In this document: positions 9,101 to 18,831 of the stretch, one piece after another | Numbering within the stretch: the first letter of the stretch is position 1 | How the letters are laid out: each line of letters begins with the position of its first letter | Source: Spirochaetales bacterium | GTDB taxonomy: Bacteria; Spirochaetota; Spirochaetia; UBA9216 | Assembly (NCBI GenBank): GCA_031273605.1 | Contig: JAISRN010000071.1 | Coordinates: 1-32,442 of the forward strand | DNA: 32,442 nucleotides | Direction of reading: 5' to 3' | The notes under the pieces: model-generated | Told to the model about the DNA's origin: nothing | The model's database searches: none | Seen by the model: the letters and a program-made list of their open reading frames with translations, nothing else | Made by a program: the position numbers and the translations under genes

Positions 9101-9968
9101 CGGCATTGTTTTTCTAAACAAACCCCCCGGGCGGACCTCCTTCCACTCCCTTGACCTCCTTAAAAAGGGGCTGGGACATTCCCGGGTGGGACATTCCGGC
9201 ACCCTGGACCGCTTTGCCTCGGGGCTTATGATTGCCCTGGCGGGAAACTGCACCAGGATGGCGGGGTTTTTTACGGGGCTGGATAAAACCTATCTGGCGG
9301 TGATGCGCTTTGGCGAGGAGACGGACACCCTGGACCCCGAAGGCCGGGTGGTAGCCGCCGGTCCGGTTCCCGGCTATCCCCAAATCATGGAGGCCCTGCC
9401 CCTCTTTACCGGGAAAATTTCCCAGGTTCCTCCGGCCTACTCGGCTATCCACGTCAACGGCCGGCGGGCCTACCGGTCGGCCCTGGCGGGCGAAACCCCG
9501 GAACTCAAGCCCCGGGAGGTGGAGATTGCCTGGATTCACCCCCTCTCCTATGAGCCCCCGGATTTTTGTTTCCGGGTTCGCTGTTCCAAAGGCACCTATA
9601 TCCGTTCCCTGGCCAGGGATTTGGCCGCCGCCCTGGGCACCCGGGGCCGGCTGGAAAGCCTCTGCCGGGAGGCCGTGGGGGATTTCACCCTCCAAGAAGG
9701 GGTAAGGCCGGAGGCTTTCCACCTGGGGGACCTCAAAACCCCGGAAGAGGTTCTGCCCCGGATTCGGGGATTTTCCTCCGCCGGGGTAAAACCCGAGGCC
9801 TGGACCAAGATTCAAAGCGGCCGGGCCTTTGAGGAGGATTTTCTTGAGGTTCCCCGGGAGATGGCGCCGGGAAACTGGCTTCTCCTGGCCGCCGGGCGGA
9901 CCATCGCCGTCCTGGAAGTGGGGGAGGGGGGGCGCCGTTACCGCCTGATCCGGGGGGTGGAAGCATGA
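9090..9968 (+). CDS. truB: tRNA pseudouridine(55) synthase TruB
   Basis: The 292-residue enzyme forms pseudouridine 55 in the T-loop of tRNAs. The catalytic aspartate is D40 in the motif GHSGTLDRFASG (34-45). Most family members have Pro after the Asp where this one has Arg. The second family signature is VRCSKGTYIRSLARDL (about 161-176), and a small C-terminal PUA-like tail follows. The start ATG overlaps the rbfA end, and its stop overlaps the ribF start (ATGA), an arrangement typical of coupled translation. Confidence 0.94.
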   Translation: MKPSGIVFLNKPPGRTSFHSLDLLKKGLGHSRVGHSGTLDRFASGLMIALAGNCTRMAGFFTGLDKTYLAVMRFGEETDTLDPEGRVVAAGPVPGYPQIMEALPLFTGKISQVPPAYSAIHVNGRRAYRSALAGETPELKPREVEIAWIHPLSYEPPDFCFRVRCSKGTYIRSLARDLAAALGTRGRLESLCREAVGDFTLQEGVRPEAFHLGDLKTPEEVLPRIRGFSSAGVKPEAWTKIQSGRAFEEDFLEVPREMAPGNWLLLAAGRTIAVLEVGEGGRRYRLIRGVEA

Positions 9969-10885
9969 GAGGGGAGGATGGGGAAGTTTTGGGCATGGAT
10001 GTTCTGGACTGGAAGGACTTCTGCGCCGCCGGGGCGCCGGTTTTCGGAGACCGGGAGATTGCCATGACTCTGGGAGTCTTTGACGGTTTTCACCTGGGGC
10101 ATCAGCGTCTCATTCAGAAGGTGGTCTCCCAACCCCGGACCTACCCGGTACTGTTTACCTTCCGCCGAAGCCCGGCGGAGCTGCTGCCCCACAGGGCCTT
10201 TTTGGGCAGCCTGGCCACCACCGGGCAGAAGTTAGAAGAATGTGCCGGTTTTGGCATGAAAGCCGCCGTGCTCATTGACTTTTCTATGGATTTCAGTAAA
10301 CTAACAGCTAAAGAATTTCTTGACATCATCCTTGACCGGATGAGGCTGTCAAAACTCATCCTGGGGGAGAACCACCGCCTGGGATACCGGGGGGAAGCGG
10401 GGGCCCGGGAGGTTCAGGTTCTTCTAAACCGCCGGGGTATAGAGGTTGATATCATCCCGACTTTGTACTGCCGGGGTCTGCGGATTTCCAGCACCCGGAT
10501 CAGGCAAACCATCCTGGAGGGGGATCTGGCCCTGGCGGAAGAGATGCTTGGTCGGCCCTATGCGCTGGACCTGGGTTTTCTAAAGGAAGGCGGTTTTTTT
10601 CAGGGGGCGGAGCGGAAAAGCGGCGGCGAAGGGTTTATTTATGCGGTTCCGGTCCGGGGATTTCCCCAAATCCTGCCGCCGCCGGGGGAGTATCCGGTAC
10701 TCTACGAGTCCTCCGGGGAGTTTTTCCCCGCAAGGCTTGTACTGGATAATGGGTATATGCAATGGGAGCAGGTCCGGGAAATTCCCGGGACAAAAATATT
10801 CTTTTGTCATTCTAAGAACACAGGAGACGGCGATGTCGTTAACAAAAGAAAAAAAGCAGAGCATTATAAAGGACTTCGGAGCTAA
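9965..10885 (+). CDS. ribF: RibF-type FAD synthetase with degenerate riboflavin kinase domain
   Basis: The first ~185 of 306 residues form a clear FMN adenylyltransferase domain, with the nucleotide-binding motif [10 protein letters not shown] (37-46) and ISSTRIR (174-180). Bifunctional RibF proteins then carry a riboflavin kinase domain with a G.GR.LGFPTAN signature just after LGRPY. Here LGRPY is present (195-199), but the signature is not visible and the remaining ~106 residues are short and divergent. The last ~18 codons read through the start of rpsO, an overlap of 53 bases. Reading the other frames downstream did not reveal a kinase domain. Either the kinase activity is lost or it is strongly diverged. 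The start overlaps truB by four bases; M11 (9995) is a possible alternative start. Confidence 0.85.
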   Translation: MRGEDGEVLGMDVLDWKDFCAAGAPVFGDREIAMTLGVFDGFHLGHQRLIQKVVSQPRTYPVLFTFRRSPAELLPHRAFLGSLATTGQKLEECAGFGMKAAVLIDFSMDFSKLTAKEFLDIILDRMRLSKLILGENHRLGYRGEAGAREVQVLLNRRGIEVDIIPTLYCRGLRISSTRIRQTILEGDLALAEEMLGRPYALDLGFLKEGGFFQGAERKSGGEGFIYAVPVRGFPQILPPPGEYPVLYESSGEFFPARLVLDNGYMQWEQVREIPGTKIFFCHSKNTGDGDVVNKRKKAEHYKGLRS

Positions 10886-11102
10886 TGAAAAAGACTCCGG
10901 TTCCACCGAGGTACAGATTGCCCTATTAAGCGCCCGCATAAGCGATCTGACCGAGCATTTCCGGATTCACAAAAAGGACCACAACTCCCGCCGGGGATTG
11001 TTAAAACTGGTGGGGCAGAGGCGCAGGCTTCTTAAGTATCTCCAGAGGGAAGATCTGGAAAAATACCGGGAAATCATCAAACGCCTCAATTTACGAAAAT
11101 AA
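10833..11102 (+). CDS. rpsO: 30S ribosomal protein S15
   Basis: The 89-residue protein is a standard S15, showing the family pattern in [14 protein letters not shown] and [19 protein letters not shown]. It binds the central domain of 16S rRNA. The start is set by AGGAG six bases before the ATG at 10833 and by the family length. Upstream in-frame codons are translated part of ribF in another frame and should not be included. It overlaps the ribF end by 53 bases. S15 often represses its own mRNA, but I see no convincing pseudoknot here. Confidence 0.96.
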   Translation: MSLTKEKKQSIIKDFGANEKDSGSTEVQIALLSARISDLTEHFRIHKKDHNSRRGLLKLVGQRRRLLKYLQREDLEKYREIIKRLNLRK

Positions 11103-11180
11103 GGCCCTTTCCTCCTTTGGGATTCAAGGGATTTGGGTCTTATAAAATGCCTAAGAATGATTTTTGTTTAAGGAATAACT

Positions 11181-13271
11181 ATGGTAAATAAAGTAAGCGT
11201 CCGGATTGGCGACAGCGATCTTGTTTTGGAAACCGGCCGCATAGCCAAACAGGCTAACGGAGCGGTATTTGCCACCTATGGGGGCAGCGCCGTACTTTCT
11301 ACGGTTTGCTGCGGAAAAAAGGTGGATGATCTGGATTATGTGCCCCTCCAGGTGGAATACAACGAAAAATTCTACGCCGCGGGAAAGATTCCCGGCGGAT
11401 TTTTAAAGCGGGAGGGGCGCCCCAAGGATAAAGAGATTCTGGTAAGCCGGCTGATAGACCGGCCCATGCGCCCCCTCTTTTATAAAGAGTTTTCCCGGGA
11501 AATTCAGGTGATTCCCACGGTTATCTCCGCCGACATGATTAACCCTCCGGATATTATCGCCATGGTTGCCGCCTCCGCTTCGGTGCTCATCTCCGATATT
11601 CCCTTTAACGGCCCTGTGGGAGCCGCCCGGGTCTGCCTGGTGGGGGACGAGTTCATCGTTAATCCCACCTTTGCCCAGATAAGCGAAAGCAGCATGGACA
11701 TTGTGGTGGCCGGAACCGCCCAGGGCATCACCATGGTCGAGGGGGGGGGCAAGGAGGTTTCGGAGGAGGTTCTTCTCTCGGCCATTGCCAAAGCGGACGA
11801 AGTGATTAAGGGGCTTTGCGCTCTCCAGGAGGAGTTGGCCGCCAAGGTGGGGGTCTCTAAACTTCCGGTAGAAAAATCCCAGGCCGGGCTTCCCGGACAG
11901 GAGGAGATTTCCCATTTTGCCCGGCCTCTCTTAGAAGAGGCCTGTTTTGTTAAGGGCAAAATGAAACGCCACGAGGCCATTGCCCAGGTAAAAGCCCAGA
12001 CCATCGAAAAATTTGCCCAGGATTTTTCCGAAGACCAGTACAAACTCCTGGGGGCCCTCCTGGAAAATCTGGAGTACCGCATCGTCCGCTCAAGTATCCT
12101 GGACCGGGGGGTCCGAACCGACGGCAGGGGAACGGAGGATATCCGCCCCATTTCCTGCGAGGTGGGGGTTCTTCCCCGGACCCACGGTTCCGCCCTCTTT
12201 ACCCGGGGAGAGACCCAATCCCTGGTCATCACTACCCTGGGGACGGTTTTTGACGAACAGATGATGGACGACATTGACGGCGAAAAACGTTACGCCAATT
12301 TTATGCTCCATTATAATTTTCCTCCCTTTTCGGTGGGGGAAACGGGCCGCCTTGCCACGGGCCGGCGGGAGATTGGGCATGGCCACCTGGCCCAGCGGGC
12401 CATTGCGGCGGTTCTGCCTAACAAGAACAGCTTTCCCTATACCATCCGGGTTGTTTCCGAGATCTGCGAATCCAACGGCTCCTCTTCCATGGCCTCGGTC
12501 TGCGGGGGAACCCTATCCCTGCTTAACGCGGGGGTCCCCATGGGCAAACCCGTAGCCGGAATTGCCATGGGGCTTATCTCCGGCGAGGAAGGCAAGGTGG
12601 CGGTGTTAAGCGACATCCTGGGAGAAGAGGACCACCTGGGGGACATGGATTTTAAGGTGGCGGGAACCCAAGACGGGATTACCGCTTTTCAGATGGACAT
12701 TAAAATCGCCAATGTTACCCCCCAGATCATGTCCCAGGCCCTGGCCCAGGCCAAGCGGGGCCGGCTGCACATCCTCAACATTATGAATCAGACGATTTCC
12801 GAACCCCAAAAGAACCTTTCCGAATTTGCTCCTAAGATTGTTACCATCAAGGTTGACCCGGAAAAAATCGGCGGCATCATCGGGCCCGGGGGAAAAACCA
12901 TAAAGAGCATTACCGAGGCCACCGGCGCCAACATCAATATCGAAAACGACGGGTCCGTTACCATTTATTCCCGGGAACAGGCCGGGGCCAACAAGGCGGT
13001 GGAGATCATCAAGAGCATAGTCGAAGAACCGGAAGTGGGAAACACCTACACCGGCAAGGTTCGGCGCATCATGGATTTTGGCGCCTTTGTGGAATTTTTG
13101 CCCGGCAAGGAAGGGCTGGTTCACATTTCCAAACTCTCCCGGCAAAGGGTTAACGCCGTTACCGATGTTCTTAAAATTGATCAGGAAATTCCGGTCAAGA
13201 TTATCGAAATTGACCGCATGGGACGGATTAATTTAAGCTATGTCGACGCCCTTCCCAACGGCGGAAAATAA
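11181..13271 (+). CDS. pnp: Polyribonucleotide nucleotidyltransferase (PNPase)
   Basis: The 696-residue 3'-5' phosphorolytic exonuclease acts in mRNA decay and RNA quality control. It has an N-terminal RNase PH domain, a helical linker (about 215-300) and a catalytic RNase PH domain, including DILGEEDHLGDMDFKV with the key acidic residues. A KH domain (about 552-618, GPGG at 568-571) and an S1 domain (about 619-690) complete it. Its position after rpsO is the classic bacterial arrangement. AAGGA six bases upstream of the ATG supports the start. The 78-base gap from rpsO is the widest within this operon and contains a weak -10-like TATAAA but no good -35. A G9 run at 11741-11749 lies in frame. 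Confidence 0.97.
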   Translation: MVNKVSVRIGDSDLVLETGRIAKQANGAVFATYGGSAVLSTVCCGKKVDDLDYVPLQVEYNEKFYAAGKIPGGFLKREGRPKDKEILVSRLIDRPMRPLFYKEFSREIQVIPTVISADMINPPDIIAMVAASASVLISDIPFNGPVGAARVCLVGDEFIVNPTFAQISESSMDIVVAGTAQGITMVEGGGKEVSEEVLLSAIAKADEVIKGLCALQEELAAKVGVSKLPVEKSQAGLPGQEEISHFARPLLEEACFVKGKMKRHEAIAQVKAQTIEKFAQDFSEDQYKLLGALLENLEYRIVRSSILDRGVRTDGRGTEDIRPISCEVGVLPRTHGSALFTRGETQSLVITTLGTVFDEQMMDDIDGEKRYANFMLHYNFPPFSVGETGRLATGRREIGHGHLAQRAIAAVLPNKNSFPYTIRVVSEICESNGSSSMASVCGGTLSLLNAGVPMGKPVAGIAMGLISGEEGKVAVLSDILGEEDHLGDMDFKVAGTQDGITAFQMDIKIANVTPQIMSQALAQAKRGRLHILNIMNQTISEPQKNLSEFAPKIVTIKVDPEKIGGIIGPGGKTIKSITEATGANINIENDGSVTIYSREQAGANKAVEIIKSIVEEPEVGNTYTGKVRRIMDFGAFVEFLPGKEGLVHISKLSRQRVNAVTDVLKIDQEIPVKIIEIDRMGRINLSYVDALPNGGK

Positions 13272-13283
13272 GCGGAAGGGGAA

Positions 13284-13724
13284 ATGAATAAAATCATTAT
13301 TCACTTTTCCGGAAACGAAGAGGGAATGCCGGCTTACCAGAGCGCCCTGGCCGCGGGGGCGGATTTAAGGGCCTCTGTGCCCGAAGACCTGGTGATAAAA
13401 CCGGGCGGCCGGGCCTTGGTTCCCACGGGGATTCATCTTCAGATTCCCGCCGGTTATGAAGGGCAGGTCCGTCCCCGGTCGGGGCTGGCCCTGGAATATG
13501 GCGTTACCATGCTTAACTCCCCGGGTACCATCGATGCGGATTACCGGGGAGAAATTCGGGTTTTGCTGATCAACCACGGAAACAGGGATTTTACCGTCAA
13601 GAAGGGCGACCGAATCGGTCAAATTATTTTTTCTCCGGTAATCCGGGGGGAATTTATTTTTACCCAGGAGCTTTCTGAATCCGAGCGGGGAGAGGGGGGA
13701 TTTGGCTCTACCGGTATCAGTTAA
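13284..13724 (+). CDS. dut: Deoxyuridine 5'-triphosphate nucleotidohydrolase (dUTPase)
   Basis: The 146-residue trimeric dUTPase converts dUTP to dUMP and pyrophosphate, keeping uracil out of DNA. All five motifs are visible: AGADLRAS (24-31), RPRSGLA (near 64-70), the uracil-pocket segment [22 protein letters not shown], and the C-terminal GEGGFGSTG that closes over the triphosphate. It starts 12 bases after pnp with a GGAAGGGG ribosome-binding site. It overlaps the following permease gene by 23 bases. Confidence 0.95.
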   Translation: MNKIIIHFSGNEEGMPAYQSALAAGADLRASVPEDLVIKPGGRALVPTGIHLQIPAGYEGQVRPRSGLALEYGVTMLNSPGTIDADYRGEIRVLLINHGNRDFTVKKGDRIGQIIFSPVIRGEFIFTQELSESERGEGGFGSTGIS

Positions 13725-15006
13725 GATCCCCAAGTTTAACCTGCCCATCCCCCGGCTGCCGATAGTTGATTCTTACTTAATCGGAGAGTATCTCCTTTCT
13801 TTTTTGGCGGCCTTTGCTTTCTTTTTTATCATTTTTTTTATTAACCAGATCATCCTTATGGCCGAGGATATTCTTTCCAAAAATGTTCCCCTGGATAAAG
13901 TCGCGAGGCTTGTATTTTTTTCCCTTCCGGCGGTGGTGGCCTTTGCCCTGCCTTTTTCCTCCCTGGTGGGGGCCTTGATTGCCCTGGGGCGGTTTTCCAT
14001 GGACAATGAGATTTTGGCTTTTTTTTCTTCGGGATTTTCAACCCTCAGGCTGTTTCTCCCCATCTTTGCTTTCAGCCTTCTCTTGTCTCTCTTTACCTTC
14101 GGGTTTACCGATTATTTTATTCCTTTGGCCAACATGCGGTTTAACAGCCTGTACCGGGAGGTTATTTTTTCTAATCCCGCCCTGGAATTAGAATCCCACT
14201 CCTTTAAAAATTACCAGGACAGCATCATCATTCCCGGAAATGTTTCCGGGGTTTCCCTGGGCTCCCTGGTAATCATTGACAAGGACGAAAACCAGGATCA
14301 GCGGATCATCCTTTCCGAGGAGGCGGCCCTGGAGAAGCGTTCGGTCCAGGAAGGGGTAATTTCCCTTCGCCTGGAAAATGTGGTTACCCATAGTACCCCC
14401 GAACAAATAGAAACGGAGTATCAGTATTCAACCTCCGAAGTTTTGATTTACAATATCCTATTGCAGGAGATTGCCCCCTCCATTTATACTCCCGGCCCCC
14501 GGGAGATGCGGGCCGCCGATGTTTGGGCCGGCATTAAGGTCAAGCGCCGGGAACAGGAAACCCTGTACCGGCAAAACAGGCTTGCCACCGACCGGCTGGC
14601 CGTTGATTTTGCCGGAGTCTATGCCCTGCCGGAAGAGGGCCGGGGCGGGGAAAACCGAAGCCGCCTTTCAACCCTTTACAAACGGCTTGTCGAGCTTCCT
14701 AAGCAGATTGTTTTTGATGATTCCCTTCAAAGGCACGAGGTGGAATTTCACAAGAAATTTTCCATGCCCCTTTCCTGCCTCTGCTTTGTCTGTTTGGCCT
14801 TTCCCGTGGGCCTGGGGGGGCATTCCAACCGGAGCGTCGGATTTGCCCTGGGCATCATCGTTTCGATCATTTATTACGGCCTTCTTTTTACCGGGCAGAC
14901 CATCGGCCTTGACTGGGGGTTTAATCCCTTTTGGGCAATGTGGCTGCCGAATTTCATCATTCTTTTCTGCGGGGCGGCAGCCTTTGCGGTCCGGCTTAAA
15001 CGATGA
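13702..15006 (+). CDS. lptF: LptF/LptG-family (YjgP/YjgQ) permease, first copy
   Basis: The 434-residue membrane protein has three N-terminal helices (about 30-52, 66-92, 115-138), a periplasmic domain of about 200 residues and three C-terminal helices (about 350-430), the YjgP/YjgQ topology. In Gram-negative bacteria LptF and LptG, with the LptB ATPase, extract lipopolysaccharide for export. Treponemes are thought to lack LPS, so the cargo is probably another glycolipid or lipid (inference). The start must be the TTG at 13702, since no ATG or GTG lies in frame before the first helix. GGGGAG lies about ten bases upstream. It overlaps dut by 23 bases and the next permease by four. Which copy is F or G is uncertain. 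Confidence 0.85.
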   Translation: MALPVSVKIPKFNLPIPRLPIVDSYLIGEYLLSFLAAFAFFFIIFFINQIILMAEDILSKNVPLDKVARLVFFSLPAVVAFALPFSSLVGALIALGRFSMDNEILAFFSSGFSTLRLFLPIFAFSLLLSLFTFGFTDYFIPLANMRFNSLYREVIFSNPALELESHSFKNYQDSIIIPGNVSGVSLGSLVIIDKDENQDQRIILSEEAALEKRSVQEGVISLRLENVVTHSTPEQIETEYQYSTSEVLIYNILLQEIAPSIYTPGPREMRAADVWAGIKVKRREQETLYRQNRLATDRLAVDFAGVYALPEEGRGGENRSRLSTLYKRLVELPKQIVFDDSLQRHEVEFHKKFSMPLSCLCFVCLAFPVGLGGHSNRSVGFALGIIVSIIYYGLLFTGQTIGLDWGFNPFWAMWLPNFIILFCGAAAFAVRLKR

Positions 15007-16082
15007 AAACCTTAAACCGGATGTTCCTGCTTTCCATTATTCCCGGCTTCCTGGGAGCTTTGTTATTATCGATCATCCTTCTGGAAATGCTGGATCTTTT
15101 TTCCAATATCTATCGTTATATTAATAATGATGTCGGCATAAAAAATATCCTTACCATCTGTCTTTACTACATACCTAAGTGCATCAGTTACTGCCTTCCC
15201 TTTGCCCTGCTTTTTTCGGTTTCCTTTTCCCTGGGTACCTATCAGTCCCGGAATGAACTTTTGGCTGTTTTTGGCGCCGGGGTTTCCCTTTCCCGGTTTG
15301 TGCGCCCCGTTGTTTTTCTGGGGCTGTTTTTAAGCCTTTTTTTATTTTTCTTTGAAGACCGGGTGGTTATTCCCAGCTTTTATCAAAAAAATTCCCTCAC
15401 CCGGAATTACCTTAACATGAGCTTATCATTAAGTTCCGCGTCTCCCACGGTACTGGATGACAATAACCGGATTATCTACCATGCGGAATACTATAACGAC
15501 GAGCGTTCCTACCTTTCTAACCTGATCATCATTCAGCGGGACGATTCCGGCAGGCTGCAAAGGCGGATTAACGCTAAATGGGCAGAGTTCAGCGAAGGGC
15601 TGTGGAGGCTTCAGGACTGCCGAATTTTTACCTATCTTCCGGACAGCCAAAGGATTACCGAAGAAAAGGTTCAAAACTTTTCTTCTCCTGAGTTTAACGC
15701 CAATCCTTCCCGGTTCCGAAGGCTTGACCGCACCATCGAAGAGATTCCCCTCATCGAGGCCAGGGAAGTTATTGATTCTTTAATTAAATCTGGCCTTCCT
15801 TACCGCCGGGAACTTTTAGGATACTACCGGCGGTTCTCCTTTTCCCTGACTCCCTTTATCGTATCCTTTTTGGCCTGTAGTCTGGGGGGGCGTTTTAAAA
15901 AAAATATTCTCCTGCTCTGTCTTTTGGGCAGCCTGGGCCTTGCGGTGGTGTTTTACGTTATGCAGATGATTTTGGGAATCATGGCCGTCAATAATTACAT
16001 GGCCCCCCTTTCGGCGGCCTGGATTCCCCTGGTGTTTTTTACCATAGTCGGGGAGTTCCTTTTTTGGACGGGCAGGCGGTGA
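15003..16082 (+). CDS. lptG: LptF/LptG-family (YjgP/YjgQ) permease, second copy
   Basis: The 359-residue partner of the preceding permease has the same topology. N-terminal helices lie at about 8-30, 48-75 and 98-117, then come a jellyroll-like periplasmic region and C-terminal helices (about 273-355). Sequence near residues 80-100 (SRNELLAVFGAGVS) is typical of the family's coupling region for the ATPase. It starts with ATG overlapping the stop of the first copy (ATGA), so the two are probably made in equal amounts as a heterodimer. The ATPase LptB is not in the window. Confidence 0.85.
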   Translation: MKTLNRMFLLSIIPGFLGALLLSIILLEMLDLFSNIYRYINNDVGIKNILTICLYYIPKCISYCLPFALLFSVSFSLGTYQSRNELLAVFGAGVSLSRFVRPVVFLGLFLSLFLFFFEDRVVIPSFYQKNSLTRNYLNMSLSLSSASPTVLDDNNRIIYHAEYYNDERSYLSNLIIIQRDDSGRLQRRINAKWAEFSEGLWRLQDCRIFTYLPDSQRITEEKVQNFSSPEFNANPSRFRRLDRTIEEIPLIEAREVIDSLIKSGLPYRRELLGYYRRFSFSLTPFIVSFLACSLGGRFKKNILLLCLLGSLGLAVVFYVMQMILGIMAVNNYMAPLSAAWIPLVFFTIVGEFLFWTGRR

Positions 16083-17224
16083 GGCGCCTCTTTACCCAGG
16101 AAACAACCCAGCCCGGAGGCCGCGCCCGGACGGGGGTTTTAAACCTTAACCACGGCGGGGTTAGCACTCCGGCTTTTATGCCTGTGGGCACCAACGGGGC
16201 CGTTAAAGCCATAAGCCAGGCCGGGGTAAAAAATATCGGGTACAATTTGATTCTGGCCAACACCTACCACCTCTATCTGCGGCCAGGGGCCGCTTTAATA
16301 CAGGCGGCCGGCGGGCTTCACCGTTTTTCCGGCTGGGATGGCAACATTCTCACCGATTCCGGGGGGTTTCAAATTTTCTCCCTGGCCTCCCTGCAAAAAA
16401 TCACCGACGCAGGAATTTCCTTCCGGTCCCACATTGACGGCTCAAAACACGCCTTGACTCCGGAGAAGGTCATCGAGATTCAGGAGATTCTCGGTTCCGA
16501 CATTCTCATGCCCCTGGATGTCTGCACCCCCCCGGGGCTGGATCGCCGGCAAGCCCAAAAAGCCCTGGACATAACCGGCCTTTGGCTTGCCCGTTCCCTG
16601 GAGGCCCACAGGGCGGGGGCTTCCCGGGGAGCGCCGGAGGCTCAGGGCAGCCTCTTTGGAATCATTCAGGGCAATTTTTATCCGGACCTAAGGCGGATTT
16701 CCGCGGAATTAACCTGCCAGTCCGCCGTGGAGGGCCTGGCCATCGGCGGGCTTTCCGTGGGGGAACCCTACCCTCAGTTTCTTGATTTTTTAGCCCTTAC
16801 CGCCGAAAGGCTGGATCCCGAAAGGCCCCGCTACCTTATGGGCATCGGAACTCCGGAGTACATCCTGGACGCGGTGGAAAACGGAATTGACATTTTTGAC
16901 TGTGTTCTTCCCACCCGGATTGCCCGAAACGGGGCGGCCCTTACCCCCGAAGGGATTCTGGACCTCAAAAAGGCCCCCTCGGCCCATAATCTGGAACCCC
17001 TTTCCCAAACCTGCCCCTGTTCCGCCTGCCGGACCTACAGCCGGGCTTATATCCATCATCTCTTTAAGGCCAGGGAAATCCTGGGCCCCATGCTGCTTAC
17101 CGAACATAACCTGGTTTTTTTGTACCGGCTTTTGGAGGACGTGGGGCAGGCCATCCGGGAACACCGGTTTGCCGGGTTTAAAAAAGATTTCTTAAACCGC
17201 TACCGCCAAGGGAAAACCCCATGA
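16064..17224 (+). CDS. tgt: tRNA-guanine transglycosylase (queuine tRNA-ribosyltransferase)
   Basis: The 386-residue enzyme swaps guanine 34 of GUN-anticodon tRNAs for a queuosine precursor. The substrate motif ILTDSGGFQIFSL carries the first catalytic aspartate, and FDCVLPTRIARNG the nucleophile. Zinc ligands are in CPCSACRTYSRAYIHHL (C.C..C plus downstream His). The start is ambiguous. TTG at 16064 has GGGGAG eight bases upstream and overlaps lptG by 19 bases. GTG at 16079 overlaps the stop by four bases (GTGA) and would give 381 residues. Its stop overlaps the murJ start. Confidence 0.94.
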   Translation: MDGQAVRRLFTQETTQPGGRARTGVLNLNHGGVSTPAFMPVGTNGAVKAISQAGVKNIGYNLILANTYHLYLRPGAALIQAAGGLHRFSGWDGNILTDSGGFQIFSLASLQKITDAGISFRSHIDGSKHALTPEKVIEIQEILGSDILMPLDVCTPPGLDRRQAQKALDITGLWLARSLEAHRAGASRGAPEAQGSLFGIIQGNFYPDLRRISAELTCQSAVEGLAIGGLSVGEPYPQFLDFLALTAERLDPERPRYLMGIGTPEYILDAVENGIDIFDCVLPTRIARNGAALTPEGILDLKKAPSAHNLEPLSQTCPCSACRTYSRAYIHHLFKAREILGPMLLTEHNLVFLYRLLEDVGQAIREHRFAGFKKDFLNRYRQGKTP

Positions 17225-18831
17225 AAAACCAGCCCCCCTCCGCCCCGGAGAGTTCCGCTCCGCCGGAAGATACCGGCAAGGCCAACACCCTGTCCACCAT
17301 CGGGGTAAGCCTTATGACCCTGATCTCCCGCATTTTGGGATTTGTCCGGATTGCCGTAACCACCTATTATTTTGGGGCCGGGGGGCAGGCGGATGTTATC
17401 AACCTTACCTTTAACATTCCCAACAACCTGCGGAAACTCATGGCCGAAGGCGCCCTTTCCTCGGCTTTTATTCCGGTTTTTTCCGAAAGCCTGCTGCTGG
17501 ATAAAACCGGCGGCAAGGCCAAATCCATTGTCTGCAACATCTTTTATTTTCAGATTTTTATTTTGGTTCCCCTGTGCCTCTTTTCCGTTGTTTTTGCCCG
17601 GCCCCTTATTCATTTAATTCTGGCGGATTTTAAAAACCCCTGGCAGGCGGATCTGGCGGTTTCGTTATTCCGGTATTTTATTCATTATTTATTTTTTATT
17701 TCTATTGCCGCCTTATTTATGGGGGTGCTCAATTCCCACCGGCATTTTCTTATTCCCGCCATTACGCCGGTTTTATTTTCGGTTTTTGTCATAGCCTGTA
17801 TTGTGCTTTTTACCCGATCCCTCTCGGTCTATTCCATTGTGCTGGGAGTCCTTTTAGGGGGGCTGGCTCAGGTTCTTTTTCAAATGCCCCTGTTCCTCCG
17901 GCTGGGCTACGGTTTTGCCCCCCGGTTTAACTTTAAAAGCCCCGAATTTAAACGGGTGCTGGCCCAGTGGCTGCCGGTTATTGCGAGCTCCTTGGTTTTT
18001 ACGGTTACCCAGGCGGTGGCCTTTCGTTTAGCCTCCTCTCTGGAAGAGGGCAGCGCCTCGGCCTTGTCCAACGCCGTGGTTTTTTGGCAGCTCCCCATGG
18101 GGATTTTTTCCGCATCGATCATCACCGTACTTTTTCCCCAAATGAGCCGCCAGGCCGCCGGCGGCGATTCAAAGGGTCTTTCGGACAGCATAAGGTTTGG
18201 CGTAAGCTTTCTCTTTGTCTTTCTGGCCCCCACCACGGTTTACTTTTTTTTTAACGGTTCCCGCATCATTACCCTGGCCCTGGAGCGGGGACTCTTTACC
18301 CGGCAGAATACCCTGATGACAAGCCGGGTGCTAAGGGGCTACTCCCTGGGGCTTTTTAGCTCAGGGCTCTTTAACTTTCTTCAACGGTATTTCTACGCTA
18401 TAAAAAAATTCCGGTCCACCTTTTTTGTCTGCCTGGCTGCCGGAGCCCTGGACCTGGGGCTGTCCCTAATCCTTATGCGGACCTCCTTAAGGGTTTCCGG
18501 CTTGGCCCTGGCCAACACCTTAGCCTTTACCCTGGGGAGCGCCTTTTTCCTTTTTTCTATGCCCAGAAAAGGGGGGATGGGAAAAATAGCTTTGCTCCTG
18601 GCTAACTTTGGCAAGGCCCTGGCCGCCTCGGCTGTCCTGGGCCTCTTTCTCTGGATCTTCAACAGCCTTTCCCACAATGCCTGGGAGCAGGCTTCTTTGG
18701 GAGGCCGGGTAATCCTCTTTGCCGCCGAAAGCCTGGGCGCCCTGGGGCTTGTTTTTTTGTGTTATGTTTTATTTAAGGTAGAAATGTTGTATTATTTCTT
18801 AAAGAGGAAAAAGGGACATGGCAAGGCTTGA
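17221..18831 (+). CDS. murJ: Lipid II flippase MurJ (MviN)
   Basis: The 536-residue protein with about 14 hydrophobic segments fits the MOP-superfamily flippase that moves lipid II across the membrane for peptidoglycan synthesis. Family signatures are visible near the N-terminus (SLMTLISRILGFVRIA, then GAGGQADVINLTFNIPNNLR) and in the following stretch AEGALSSAFIPVFSE. The 35-residue cytoplasmic start is rich in Pro, Ser and Ala. The ATG overlaps the tgt stop (ATGA), and the 3' end overlaps the next gene by 14 bases. Confidence 0.95.
   Translation: MKNQPPSAPESSAPPEDTGKANTLSTIGVSLMTLISRILGFVRIAVTTYYFGAGGQADVINLTFNIPNNLRKLMAEGALSSAFIPVFSESLLLDKTGGKAKSIVCNIFYFQIFILVPLCLFSVVFARPLIHLILADFKNPWQADLAVSLFRYFIHYLFFISIAALFMGVLNSHRHFLIPAITPVLFSVFVIACIVLFTRSLSVYSIVLGVLLGGLAQVLFQMPLFLRLGYGFAPRFNFKSPEFKRVLAQWLPVIASSLVFTVTQAVAFRLASSLEEGSASALSNAVVFWQLPMGIFSASIITVLFPQMSRQAAGGDSKGLSDSIRFGVSFLFVFLAPTTVYFFFNGSRIITLALERGLFTRQNTLMTSRVLRGYSLGLFSSGLFNFLQRYFYAIKKFRSTFFVCLAAGALDLGLSLILMRTSLRVSGLALANTLAFTLGSAFFLFSMPRKGGMGKIALLLANFGKALAASAVLGLFLWIFNSLSHNAWEQASLGGRVILFAAESLGALGLVFLCYVLFKVEMLYYFLKRKKGHGKA

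Noticed and set aside
9114-9815. Minus-strand open frame of 233 codons antisense to truB
   Set aside because: Gly/Pro-rich shadow of a GC-rich gene; truB is certain on the other strand.
11103-11180. Possible promoter with TATAAA in the rpsO-pnp gap
   Set aside because: No acceptable -35 box at 16-18 bases. Read-through from upstream is the simpler explanation.
11741-11749. G9 run in pnp, and nine-base C or G runs at 21550-21558 and 29086-29094, as further phase switches
   Set aside because: All are in frame within intact genes and are short compared with C17. They are not supported as switches from this sequence alone.
11504-12274. Minus-strand open frame of 256 codons inside pnp
   Set aside because: It lies wholly antisense to a clearly coding PNPase, has Ser/Arg-rich shadow composition and no ribosome-binding site or family signature.
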